From Niastella yeongjuensis (GTDB taxonomy: Bacteria > Bacteroidota > Bacteroidia > Chitinophagales > Chitinophagaceae): a stretch of DNA of 64,000 nucleotides. The stretch covers positions 682,001 through 746,000 of the forward strand of contig NZ_FOCZ01000003.1 of assembly GCF_900110245.1 (NCBI RefSeq), written 5' to 3'. Of the stretch, positions 53,392-61,712 are shown piece after piece; positions within the stretch are counted from its first letter, which is position 1, and every line of letters starts with the position of its first letter. A program made the position numbers and the translations under genes. The notes beneath the pieces are model-generated. The model did not search any database, was not told the DNA's origin, and saw only the letters and a list, made by a program, of their open reading frames with translations.

Positions 53392-54778
53392 AAGAATCTT
53401 TCTCTCCTTACTGGCTATAGCTAGCCTGACAACTAACAGCGAGGCACAGGTACAACCGCTATCCCCCTTTCAGGCGGGCGAGCGGGCTTGTTTTGTAGGC
53501 AATAGTATTACCGAGGCCGGTTATTACGAATCGTATATCTGGCTGTATTATATGCTTCATTTTCCGGGTCGCAAAATAACTGTGTACAATTGTGGCATCG
53601 GGGGCGACCGGGCACAAAACATTTTAGGTCGCATCGAAGCCGATGTGTTTGCAAAAAAGCCTACCACCATTTGTGTGACCTTTGGCATGAACGACAGCGG
53701 CTATTTCGAATACCTGAGTGGCAATGGCGATTCAACCGGAAAGAAAAGAGCGCAGGAAAGCCAGCGCTATTTTGATACCATTTCCCTTAAGTTAAAAGCA
53801 TATACCGCGGCAAAGAAAATAATGATCACTTCTTCGTTGTACGACGAAACCATGAAGAACCCCAAGAACTATTTCCCTAAGAAAAGCCTGTCAATGAATA
53901 CCATTGCGGCTTTCCAGGAAAAAGCGGCGCAGGACAATCACTGGGGCTTTGTAGATTTTTTACATCCCATGACCGAGATCACGCTGCTTGAGCAACGCAA
54001 AGATTCTGCCTTTACACTCACCAGTTCCGACCGCATCCATCCCGGTAATGCTGGGCATTTTGTGATGGCCTGGTTGTTTTTAAAACAACAGGGTCTTGCC
54101 GGTAAACCGGTGGCTGATATAGCGATCGATGCCGCGGCTAAGAAAATACAACACGCTGAAAATTGCCAGCTCACATGTTTAAGTGTAACACCTGGTACCA
54201 TTCAGGTAGATTACCTCGCTAATTCATTGCCTTTCCCGCAGGATACAGTTTCACGCATGTGGGAGAATCCGCAGCGGCAGGCAGATGCGTTAAAGGTGAT
54301 CCCCTTTACTGAAGAAATGAACCGCGAAATGCTGACTGTGCATGGATTGAACAATGGTAATTATTCCCTGCTGATAGATGGAAAGTCCATTGGTAAATAC
54401 TCAGGTGAACAACTGGGGGCTGGTATCAACCTGGCGCTGATAAAAACCACTCCGCAGTACGATCAGGCGATGACGGTGTTATTGCTGAATGAGGAGCGCA
54501 TGGCAATTGAATCCAGGTTGCGTGCTTATTACTGGTTACAGTTTAATTACCTGAAAGAGATAGGCATGCAGTTTAATGATAACAAGGTGGCGATGGATTC
54601 TGTAGCTTCCAGGGCAACGCGGGATTGGGCCGTTGCATCAAAAAGAGATAACTACCGCGCGGCACGGTATGCAGCTGTGCGTGCCAGCTGGCAGCGGCAG
54701 CTAGATGCATTGGTGAATGAGATCTATACGCTCAATCAACCAAAGAAACATACGATCCGGATAGTAAAAGCAGATTAA
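53384..54778 (+). CDS. SGNH/GDSL-family esterase
   Basis: With the ATG at 53384 (464 residues) the protein begins MHKRIFLSLLAIASL, a good leader; a TTG two codons upstream is a weaker choice. The first half is an SGNH hydrolase with all four blocks: FVGNSITE (Ser41), GIGGDRAQNI, GMNDSGY (Asn103) and SDRIHPGNAG (Asp216, His219). The second half is a helical or mixed region seen in rhamnogalacturonan-acetylesterase-like relatives of PULs. It should remove acyl groups from a polysaccharide. The start overlaps the GH38 gene by 8 bp, and the end overlaps the convergent AraC gene by 4 bp, so no terminator separates them. Confidence 0.82.
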   Translation: MHKRIFLSLLAIASLTTNSEAQVQPLSPFQAGERACFVGNSITEAGYYESYIWLYYMLHFPGRKITVYNCGIGGDRAQNILGRIEADVFAKKPTTICVTFGMNDSGYFEYLSGNGDSTGKKRAQESQRYFDTISLKLKAYTAAKKIMITSSLYDETMKNPKNYFPKKSLSMNTIAAFQEKAAQDNHWGFVDFLHPMTEITLLEQRKDSAFTLTSSDRIHPGNAGHFVMAWLFLKQQGLAGKPVADIAIDAAAKKIQHAENCQLTCLSVTPGTIQVDYLANSLPFPQDTVSRMWENPQRQADALKVIPFTEEMNREMLTVHGLNNGNYSLLIDGKSIGKYSGEQLGAGINLALIKTTPQYDQAMTVLLLNEERMAIESRLRAYYWLQFNYLKEIGMQFNDNKVAMDSVASRATRDWAVASKRDNYRAARYAAVRASWQRQLDALVNEIYTLNQPKKHTIRIVKAD

Positions 54779-55659
54779 AAAAAGAGGCGTTCGCCCACGT
54801 TGCCGTGTTTATGGCGAAAATCTTTGGGGGTAAGACCTTTTTGACGTTTAAAGGTCCTGTTGAAGTTGGAAATATTGATAAACCCACAAGCGGCGGCAAT
54901 TTCTGCAATAGAATCTTTGGTGTCGATCAACAAACGGGCGGCATGACCGAGGCGGATATCGTTTAAGAAATCAACAAAGGTTACGCCCGTTTTTGTTTTA
55001 AAGAACCGGCTGAAGGCAGTCTCGGCCATATTTACCAACGTGGCCGCTTCTGCTAACCGCACCGGCCGGTTAAAATTGGCGTTCATAAACTCGATCAGTT
55101 TTTCCATACGAACACTGTCCATATAGATATAATCTGCATTGTAGATCTTCTCACCCGATAAACAACGGGCACGCGGATCAATAGACAGGTCGTTCAGGAT
55201 GATCATCAGTTCTACTACTGAATCAAAACCCGTTTTATGTTCCAGTTCTTTTAACCGCGGTGCAATGCGTTGAATGGTTTCTTTGGAGAACAGGATGCCT
55301 TTGATGGATTGTTCAAACAGTTCGCGGATGGAACTGAGTTGTGTTCTTTTTAGCAGGGTTTCAGGAAACAGGTCGCGGTGAAATTGAATGGTGACCTCAA
55401 AAATTTTATCGCTCTGGCATTTGTGGGTGAACCAGGCATGCGGAATATTAGGGCCTACCAATACCAGTTCCAGGTCATCGATCTCTTCCATACTATCGCC
55501 CACCACGCGTTTAACGCCTTTGGCATTTTCAATAAAGTTCAATTCATATTCTTCATGAAAATGAAGCGGAAAATCGAATTCCGATTTGAACCTGGCAAAC
55601 AACGAGAAGCAGTCCGACTTGGTCAAAGGGGGTGCTTCTTTGAGAATTGATCTGGACAT
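54775..55659 (-). CDS. AraC-family transcriptional regulator
   Basis: The 294-residue protein has an N-terminal cupin-like ligand-binding domain (FDFPLHFHEEYELNFI, VLVGPNIPHAWF; about 20-110), a linker, and two helix-turn-helix units in the last about 100 residues (VRLAEAATLVNMAETAFSRFF and SIAEIAAACGFINISNFNRTF, followed by KGLTPKDFR). Such regulators bind a sugar and activate or repress nearby catabolic genes. It lies 9 bp after the LacI-type gene on the same strand, so the two are likely co-transcribed between two PULs and may control one or both. Confidence 0.9.
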   Translation of the reverse strand: MSRSILKEAPPLTKSDCFSLFARFKSEFDFPLHFHEEYELNFIENAKGVKRVVGDSMEEIDDLELVLVGPNIPHAWFTHKCQSDKIFEVTIQFHRDLFPETLLKRTQLSSIRELFEQSIKGILFSKETIQRIAPRLKELEHKTGFDSVVELMIILNDLSIDPRARCLSGEKIYNADYIYMDSVRMEKLIEFMNANFNRPVRLAEAATLVNMAETAFSRFFKTKTGVTFVDFLNDIRLGHAARLLIDTKDSIAEIAAACGFINISNFNRTFKRQKGLTPKDFRHKHGNVGERLFF

Positions 55660-55668
55660 ACTACTAAG

Positions 55669-56832
55669 TTAATGAATCCGCTGAGATGAACAACGGGCTA
55701 TCAGGGTGGTCTTCAGCACCGTGGTGGCGGCAATATTGTATTTAGGGTCGTTTATTTTATTCAGCAGCAGGTGTATGCAGGTTTCTGCCATCTGGGTGAT
55801 CGGTTGTTCCAGCGTGGTAAGCGATGGCTCTATCACTTCAGAGCGTGAATCATTGCTGAAACCCACTATACCCAGTTCGGGGCCTACTTGTATGCCTTTC
55901 TTTTTTGCTTCAAAGATCAATTGAATGGCCGCCGGATCATTAACTGCAAAAACCGCATCGGGCCGGGGCGATCTCTCCAGTAAAGTTTGGGCGCAGTGTA
56001 TTGCTCCGGCCGGGGACAGATCATGGTAAACGATCCAGTCGGGATTGTATTCCAATTTATATTTATTTAATGCATCCTTGTAACCCTGAAACCGGTTTTT
56101 GCTTATCTGCAGGTTCTCGGGGCCGCCAATATGCCCTATCTTTTTATACCCGTTATTAATAAGGTGTTCAACGCCTATAAAAGCGCCGTGGTAATCATCG
56201 GCCAGTACTTTGGGAAAACCGGGTTTGTTTTTTACGCGGTTGAACTGGATCACCGGCACCCCGGCATCTTCAAATGGCTGTAAATGTTCAAGTGATTTTG
56301 TTTCGCTGCTCAACGACAACAGGATGCCATCCACCTGATAGGCAAAAAGCCTTTTCAATACGTCCCGTTCATTGCTGAAGCTTTCGTTGCTGTGGCAGAT
56401 AACCACTTCATAGCCGGCCAGGGAAGCGGCTTTTTGGGCACTGATAATAAATTGGGAAAAGAAATTGGTGATCAGTTCGGGTACTACTATTCCAATGGAA
56501 TAACTTCTTCTTTTTACCAGGCTCGATGCAAAATAATTGGGCACATAATTCAGCTTCTGCGCCATTTTCAACACGGCATTCCTTGTTTCCAGGCTGATGT
56601 CTGTACTGTTTCGCAGCGCCCGGGAAACGGTGGATTTCGAAATTTTTAATTTCTGGGCAATGTCCAGTATAGTGGCATGGTGCCGGGTGCTGTTTGTTTC
56701 GGTAGCGGTGGGGGCAGCTGATTGTAACGTAAAATAATAACCACAATGTTTACAATGGTACCGTTGTTTACCCCTTACTTTTCCTGCTTTGGCAATCCCG
56801 CTTACCTCATCGCATTTGATGCATCTTATCAC
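55669..56832 (-). CDS. LacI-family repressor with N-terminal zinc ribbon
   Basis: The frame is open as far as 57213, but I place the start at GTG 56832 (387 residues), because it begins directly with the zinc-binding domain and leaves the divergent promoter region free. An ATG at 56919 is the alternative. Residues 1-37 form a zinc ribbon (Cys4, Cys7, Cys27, Cys30; IRCIKCDE and RYHCKHCGYYF) like the N-terminal ribbon of IS1-type transposases. A LacI helix-turn-helix follows (about 53-105, TILDIAQKLKISKSTVSRAL), then a periplasmic-binding-protein-like sensor domain (IGIVVPELITNFFSQ, IQFNRVKN, GHIGGP, AVNDPAAIQ, GIVGFSND). It probably represses the divergent SusC/SusD locus until a sugar binds. 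Confidence 0.82.
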   Translation of the reverse strand: MIRCIKCDEVSGIAKAGKVRGKQRYHCKHCGYYFTLQSAAPTATETNSTRHHATILDIAQKLKISKSTVSRALRNSTDISLETRNAVLKMAQKLNYVPNYFASSLVKRRSYSIGIVVPELITNFFSQFIISAQKAASLAGYEVVICHSNESFSNERDVLKRLFAYQVDGILLSLSSETKSLEHLQPFEDAGVPVIQFNRVKNKPGFPKVLADDYHGAFIGVEHLINNGYKKIGHIGGPENLQISKNRFQGYKDALNKYKLEYNPDWIVYHDLSPAGAIHCAQTLLERSPRPDAVFAVNDPAAIQLIFEAKKKGIQVGPELGIVGFSNDSRSEVIEPSLTTLEQPITQMAETCIHLLLNKINDPKYNIAATTVLKTTLIARCSSQRIH

Positions 56833-56885
56833 TGATCGGAGAGTTTTATTTGAACCTTTGTTGAAAATAATAAAAAAAACTGAAT

Positions 56886-56915
56886 ATCGGGAACGGTTCC
56901 GACATCGTTCCCGAT
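56886..56915. promoter_or_regulatory. Palindromic operator candidate between LacI gene and SusC gene
   Basis: ATCGGGAACG (56886-56895) and CGTTCCCGAT (56906-56915) are perfect inverted repeats 10 bp apart. The inner GGAACGGTTCC (56890-56900) is itself a perfect palindrome with a one-base centre. Such centres are typical of LacI-family operators. The site lies 54 bp before the proposed GTG start of the regulator and about 108 bp before the SusC ATG, so one dimer or tetramer could control both directions. Confidence 0.6.
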
Positions 56916-57022
56916 ACATGTTGTTGATGCTCAGGTTATCGGAAATAAAAATCAGCTGTAAATTGGGCATGAACTTTACATGGTTACTCCGGTAACAACC
57001 TTCTATTAGAAACAACGATTGA

Positions 57023-60000
57023 ATGCTTATGAACAAAAGAATCCTGAACCAGCTCAGGCTGCGTCCTGTAAGTCTGATGCTACTGACCATGCTACTTTTC
57101 GGGTTTGCGGCTACCGCCCAAACGCAACCCATTAAAGGAATTATTGTCGATGAAAAAGGCCAGCCTGTTGCCGGTGCTACCATCCGGGTAAAAGGCAGCC
57201 AGGCAGTTACCACCTCCGGTGATGATGGTACTTACTCATTAAATGCACCCTCCGGCGCCTCGCTGATTATCAGCTACACCGGGTTTGAAGAAACGACCAT
57301 CAATACGCAACACGACAATTACGAAAAAATTAAACTAAAACGACGCGATGCCAGTCTGGATGATGTGGTGGTGATTGGTTATGGCTCGCGTAAAAAGTCT
57401 GAAATAACCAGTGCTATCACTTCGGTAAAAGCGGCAGACCTGTTACAAACGCCGGTGGCCAACCTGGCCCAGGGTTTACAGGGCCGCGTAGCTGGTTTGC
57501 AGATCACCCAAAACAATGCGGCCCCGGGCGGCAGCATCAGCGTGCGGTTGCGCGGTACCAACTCCATCAATGGTTCCTCTGAACCACTATATATTGTAGA
57601 TGGAGTGCAGCTTCAGAATTCAACCGCGCCCGGTGTTTCCGGTCCCCCTACATTGGGCAATATCAGCGGCGTAGGCGGATTCTCCAACCAGGTGAGCTCA
57701 CTGTCTTTTCTTAATCCAAACGATATCGAATCTATTGAAGTATTGAAGGACGCCTCTGCCGCCGCCATTTATGGTTCACAGGCTGCCAATGGGGTGATCA
57801 TTATCACTACTAAAAAAGGTAAAGCCGGTACTTCCGTCATCAGCTACGATGGGTATTATGGCGTACAGCAGGTTTCAAAAACCCTTCCTGTGCTGAATGC
57901 TACCGAGTTTGCCAAAATAGAGAACGAAACCTACAATACCAACCGGTTCCCGGATCCTGACTCGTTTGCCACCGGTACCAACTGGCAGGATGTATTATTT
58001 CGCGATGCCGCTATACAAAACCATCAGTTGAACTTTTCAGGGGGTAACGATAAAACCCAGGTATTGCTGTCATTAAACTATTTTGACCAGGAAGGCGTAG
58101 TGAAGCAATCCAGGTTTGACCGGTATGCCATCCGTTTCAACCTCGATCATACCGTAAAGAAATGGTTGAAGATAGGGACCACTACTACCTTTACCCGTTC
58201 CATCAATAACCGTATTCAGACAGGCTCTGTCAATAACGATGGCGGTGGGTTAACACAATCGCTGATCGGTGCTGCATTAAGTGCGCCGCCGGTACTTAAG
58301 CCTTACAACGACGATGGCAGTGTATATGCCTGGAAGGACCAGCCTTACGGTTCTTACTACTCTGAATTGAGAAATCCGGTGCTTGGGTTACAGGCAACAG
58401 ATGTTACCCGTACCAATACCATTTTGAGTAATTTTTACCTTGATCTCACTTTATTGAAAGGATTGAAGTACCGGATGAACCTGAGTGTGAATACGAACAA
58501 TGCGCTGAACGATTACTATTTCCCCACGTCTGCGTTTTCTGCAGGTGAGATCTCCCTGGCCGGAGGCCTTGGTGGCTATGGGATGAAATACAACAGCAAT
58601 TTCATCAGGCTCATGCATGAAAGCATACTCACGTATGATAAAACCTTCAACGATGATCATGTGTTCAAATTCACCGGGGTGTTCAGTGCACTGGAGAACA
58701 ACAATAACTATAACTACATGATCGGGTATGGCTTCATCAATGATGCCACTACCAACGAAGCCCTGCAGCTGGCGAAGAACTTTTCCATCAACTCAGGCCG
58801 AACCAAAGACGATCTGATCTCTTACCTGGGAAGGATCAACTATAATTTCAGGGGTAAGTATTATCTCGATCTCACTGCCCGTGTAGATGGCAGCAGTAAA
58901 TTCGGAGAGAATAATAAGTATGGTTTCTTTCCGGCTGCATCGGTAGCCTGGAACCTTAAGCGCGAAAATTTCCTACTAGGAGTAAGGTCCATTTCCAACC
59001 TGAAATTAAGAGCAAGTTTGGGTAAAACCGGTAACCAGGCCGCTATCGATCCTTATCAGTCACTGGCAACTGTTGCCGCTGGTAACGACTACATTTTCAA
59101 CAATGCGCTGGCAAAGGCAATTCTGCCAACGGGAGTTCCCAACCCCGACTTAAGATGGGAAACCTCGGTACAATCAGACATTGGGCTGGAAGCCGACCTC
59201 TTCGACAACCGCGTAAATTTTGTAATGGATGTGTACCGCAAAAAAACAACCGACCTCATCTATAAGAAAAACCTGCCGTTGTCATCAGGTTATGAAACAG
59301 TAACCGGCAATTTTGCTTCGCTGGAAAATAAGGGCATTGAGTTGTCATTGGGCGGCGACATCATCCGCAATAACGATCTGCGGTGGAATGTAAATGCCAA
59401 CGTAACCATCAATCGTAATAAATTACTTCGCCTGTCTGATGATACTACGCAGGAGATCGCCATCAATAACTACAACATCCTGCGCGTAGGCAGTCCATTG
59501 GGGCTTTTCAAAACCTATGTATATGATGGTTTAATGCAGGTAGGCGATCCGCTCATTCCCGGCCAGCCGGTTACCAATCCAAGACCGGGCACCCAACGGG
59601 TAAAAGATATTACCGGCCCGGATGGCAAACCCGATGGAAAGATCACCGATGCAGACCGCGTTATCACCGGCAATGCCAATCCTAAGTTTGTATATGGGTT
59701 CTCTACCAACCTGAAATATAAGAACCTTGATTTCTCGGCTTTCTTCTCCGGAGTGCAGGGGAATAAGATCTTCAACCTGGCCCGCTGGTCGCTGGAGAAT
59801 CCCGTGGGTGGCCGTAACCTGCTGGCAGGTGCTGCTGACCGGTATACACCCACCAATACAGATGGTACTTTCCAGATTGCTGCGGGCAGTCTTGGCGGAC
59901 GCCTGCCTTTATCTGACCACTACCTGGAGGATGGTTCATTCCTGCGTTGTAAGAACATCTCCCTGGGTTATACCTTCCAGGTAAAAGGCATTTCAAATTT

Positions 60001-60163
60001 AAGGGCCTATGTAAGCGCCAATAACGTGTTCACCGTAACCAGTTATACTGGTTTCGATCCTGAAGTAGGTTCATTCGGTAATTCGAATACCCAATTTGGC
60101 GTAGATAACATTGTATACCCCGCATCCCGCTCATTCCTGATTGGCGCCCAGGTAACTTTCTAA
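57023..60163 (+). CDS. SusC/RagA-type TonB-dependent transporter
   Basis: The 1046-residue protein has a long leader (ends FAATAQ, about residue 33), the regulatory-like domain (about 38-105), LDDVVVIGYGSRKK at about 112, plug motifs (EPLYIVDGVQL, DASAAAIYGSQAANG) and a barrel ending SFLIGAQVTF. A second ATG two codons in (57029, MNKRILN) is equally possible as start. It is divergent from the LacI-type gene and followed after 10 bp by SusD. It should import an oligosaccharide specific to the third PUL. No glycoside hydrolase lies in the visible part, so the substrate is open. Confidence 0.95.
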   Translation: MLMNKRILNQLRLRPVSLMLLTMLLFGFAATAQTQPIKGIIVDEKGQPVAGATIRVKGSQAVTTSGDDGTYSLNAPSGASLIISYTGFEETTINTQHDNYEKIKLKRRDASLDDVVVIGYGSRKKSEITSAITSVKAADLLQTPVANLAQGLQGRVAGLQITQNNAAPGGSISVRLRGTNSINGSSEPLYIVDGVQLQNSTAPGVSGPPTLGNISGVGGFSNQVSSLSFLNPNDIESIEVLKDASAAAIYGSQAANGVIIITTKKGKAGTSVISYDGYYGVQQVSKTLPVLNATEFAKIENETYNTNRFPDPDSFATGTNWQDVLFRDAAIQNHQLNFSGGNDKTQVLLSLNYFDQEGVVKQSRFDRYAIRFNLDHTVKKWLKIGTTTTFTRSINNRIQTGSVNNDGGGLTQSLIGAALSAPPVLKPYNDDGSVYAWKDQPYGSYYSELRNPVLGLQATDVTRTNTILSNFYLDLTLLKGLKYRMNLSVNTNNALNDYYFPTSAFSAGEISLAGGLGGYGMKYNSNFIRLMHESILTYDKTFNDDHVFKFTGVFSALENNNNYNYMIGYGFINDATTNEALQLAKNFSINSGRTKDDLISYLGRINYNFRGKYYLDLTARVDGSSKFGENNKYGFFPAASVAWNLKRENFLLGVRSISNLKLRASLGKTGNQAAIDPYQSLATVAAGNDYIFNNALAKAILPTGVPNPDLRWETSVQSDIGLEADLFDNRVNFVMDVYRKKTTDLIYKKNLPLSSGYETVTGNFASLENKGIELSLGGDIIRNNDLRWNVNANVTINRNKLLRLSDDTTQEIAINNYNILRVGSPLGLFKTYVYDGLMQVGDPLIPGQPVTNPRPGTQRVKDITGPDGKPDGKITDADRVITGNANPKFVYGFSTNLKYKNLDFSAFFSGVQGNKIFNLARWSLENPVGGRNLLAGAADRYTPTNTDGTFQIAAGSLGGRLPLSDHYLEDGSFLRCKNISLGYTFQVKGISNLRAYVSANNVFTVTSYTGFDPEVGSFGNSNTQFGVDNIVYPASRSFLIGAQVTF

Positions 60164-60173
60164 AACGATTATC

Positions 60174-61661
60174 ATGAAAAAGCTTCCATATATTTTAATC
60201 CTGTTCATTGGTGTTACCAGTTGTAAAAAAGCACTGGAAGAAAAGGCCTATTCCAATACCTATACCAAGGACTTTTATTCCAACGCAGCAGAAGCCGAAG
60301 CGGCCATTACGGCGGTGTATGGCAACCTGTATGGTATGTATAACAGCGGGGCGCCCTTCTTTGCTTCCGACTGGTCGGCCGATCAAACTTTTCCCCGCAA
60401 TGTAGTGGGCAGAAATACGCTGACGCAATTTTCATACGATGCGCAATATTCCGTACAAAACAGCTTTGGCCGCTCGAATGAATCACCCATGGAGATCTGG
60501 AAACGGGCCTATATTGCCATCGAAAGCGCCAACTGGGTTATTGCAAAAGTTCCTGCAACGCCCATGGATCCGGTGAGAAGGGATAACATTGTAGGTGAAG
60601 CTTATTTTCTGCGGGCGTTTTTCCACTGGACGCTCACCAAAAATTTCGGCAACATTGTAGTGAAAATAAATCCAACCAATGCCATCAGCAACACCGTGGT
60701 AGGCAAAAGCTCCATCGATGATGTATATAAACAAATATTTGATGACCTCACAAAAGCAGAACAACTGTTGCCGGATTATTCGGCGTCCTTTGTAAAAGGA
60801 CGGGTATCGAAACAGTCAGCCCTGCTGCTTCATGCAAAAGCGGCGCTGTACAACGAGAAGTGGGCAGATGCGTTAACGAGTGCAAAGGCGGTGATCGATT
60901 CAAAAAAGTATACACTGGTGCCTTCGTTTACCGATCTGTTTACAGCTGCGAAAAAGGACCTGGCGCGACAGGAAGTGCTGTTTGATGTAGAGTTGAACAA
61001 TACCACCAACCCGGTGCGGCAATCACAGATCCATTACTTCTATGCACCCAATGGATCGTCTGACTATAACAAAGGCGGTGCAGGCGGTATCTATGTGTAC
61101 AGTAAATTCTATAATTCATTTATTGCCGGGGACAAACGCAAAGACCTGCTGGCCACCAGTTATACCACCAGTGCCGGCGCTGTAGTGCAGCAGGCAAACA
61201 TCGATACCCGGCTGGCCACAAAAGACCTGGTGTTGATGGGTAAATACAAAGATCCCAATTCAGTGGGCGCTTATGCCAGCAATAATATTTACCTGTTGCG
61301 TTTGGCCGATGCGTATCTCATCGCTGCAGAAGCGGAAGGGCATCAGAATGGAGCCACTGCGGCTGCGTATTCCTACATCAATGAAGTGAGAAAAAGAGCC
61401 GCCATACCTGATCTAACCGCAGGTCTTACCCAACAGGCATTTATCGATTCTACGCTGCAGGAAAGATCCTGGGAGTTTTATGGCGAAGGCGACCGTTGGT
61501 ACGATCTTACGCGCACCAACAAATTCCTGACGGTGATCCCGGCTGCGGTGAATGCCGATTACCCGGTAAGAACACCCGCAGCAAAAAACAAATACTTTCC
61601 AATTCCCCAGATAGAGATCAATGCCAATACTTTGTTGGAACAAAACGATGACTGGAAATAA
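60174..61661 (+). CDS. SusD/RagB-type glycan-binding lipoprotein
   Basis: The 495-residue lipoprotein (lipobox VTSC, Cys17) is compact for the family. It has the N-terminal SusD region (AEAAITAVYGNLYG), TPR-like helices (GEAYFLRAFFHWTLTKNFG), ADAYLIAAEAEGHQNG and the late QERSWEFYGEGDRWYDLTRT motif. It caps the SusC porin encoded 10 bp upstream. The late motif (ERSWEFYGEGDRWYDL) belongs to another SusD branch than the ERRxELAFEG type found in the middle locus, so this pair has a separate origin. Confidence 0.94.
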   Translation: MKKLPYILILFIGVTSCKKALEEKAYSNTYTKDFYSNAAEAEAAITAVYGNLYGMYNSGAPFFASDWSADQTFPRNVVGRNTLTQFSYDAQYSVQNSFGRSNESPMEIWKRAYIAIESANWVIAKVPATPMDPVRRDNIVGEAYFLRAFFHWTLTKNFGNIVVKINPTNAISNTVVGKSSIDDVYKQIFDDLTKAEQLLPDYSASFVKGRVSKQSALLLHAKAALYNEKWADALTSAKAVIDSKKYTLVPSFTDLFTAAKKDLARQEVLFDVELNNTTNPVRQSQIHYFYAPNGSSDYNKGGAGGIYVYSKFYNSFIAGDKRKDLLATSYTTSAGAVVQQANIDTRLATKDLVLMGKYKDPNSVGAYASNNIYLLRLADAYLIAAEAEGHQNGATAAAYSYINEVRKRAAIPDLTAGLTQQAFIDSTLQERSWEFYGEGDRWYDLTRTNKFLTVIPAAVNADYPVRTPAAKNKYFPIPQIEINANTLLEQNDDWK

Positions 61662-61712
61662 TAACGGCAATATCATTTCATCAACCATATAAACCTTAGT
61701 AAGTATCAACGT

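Noticed and set aside
56833-57213. 127-codon N-terminal extension of the LacI-type gene
   Set aside because: It would overlap the divergent SusC start, cover the palindromic operator and adds no known domain before the zinc ribbon.
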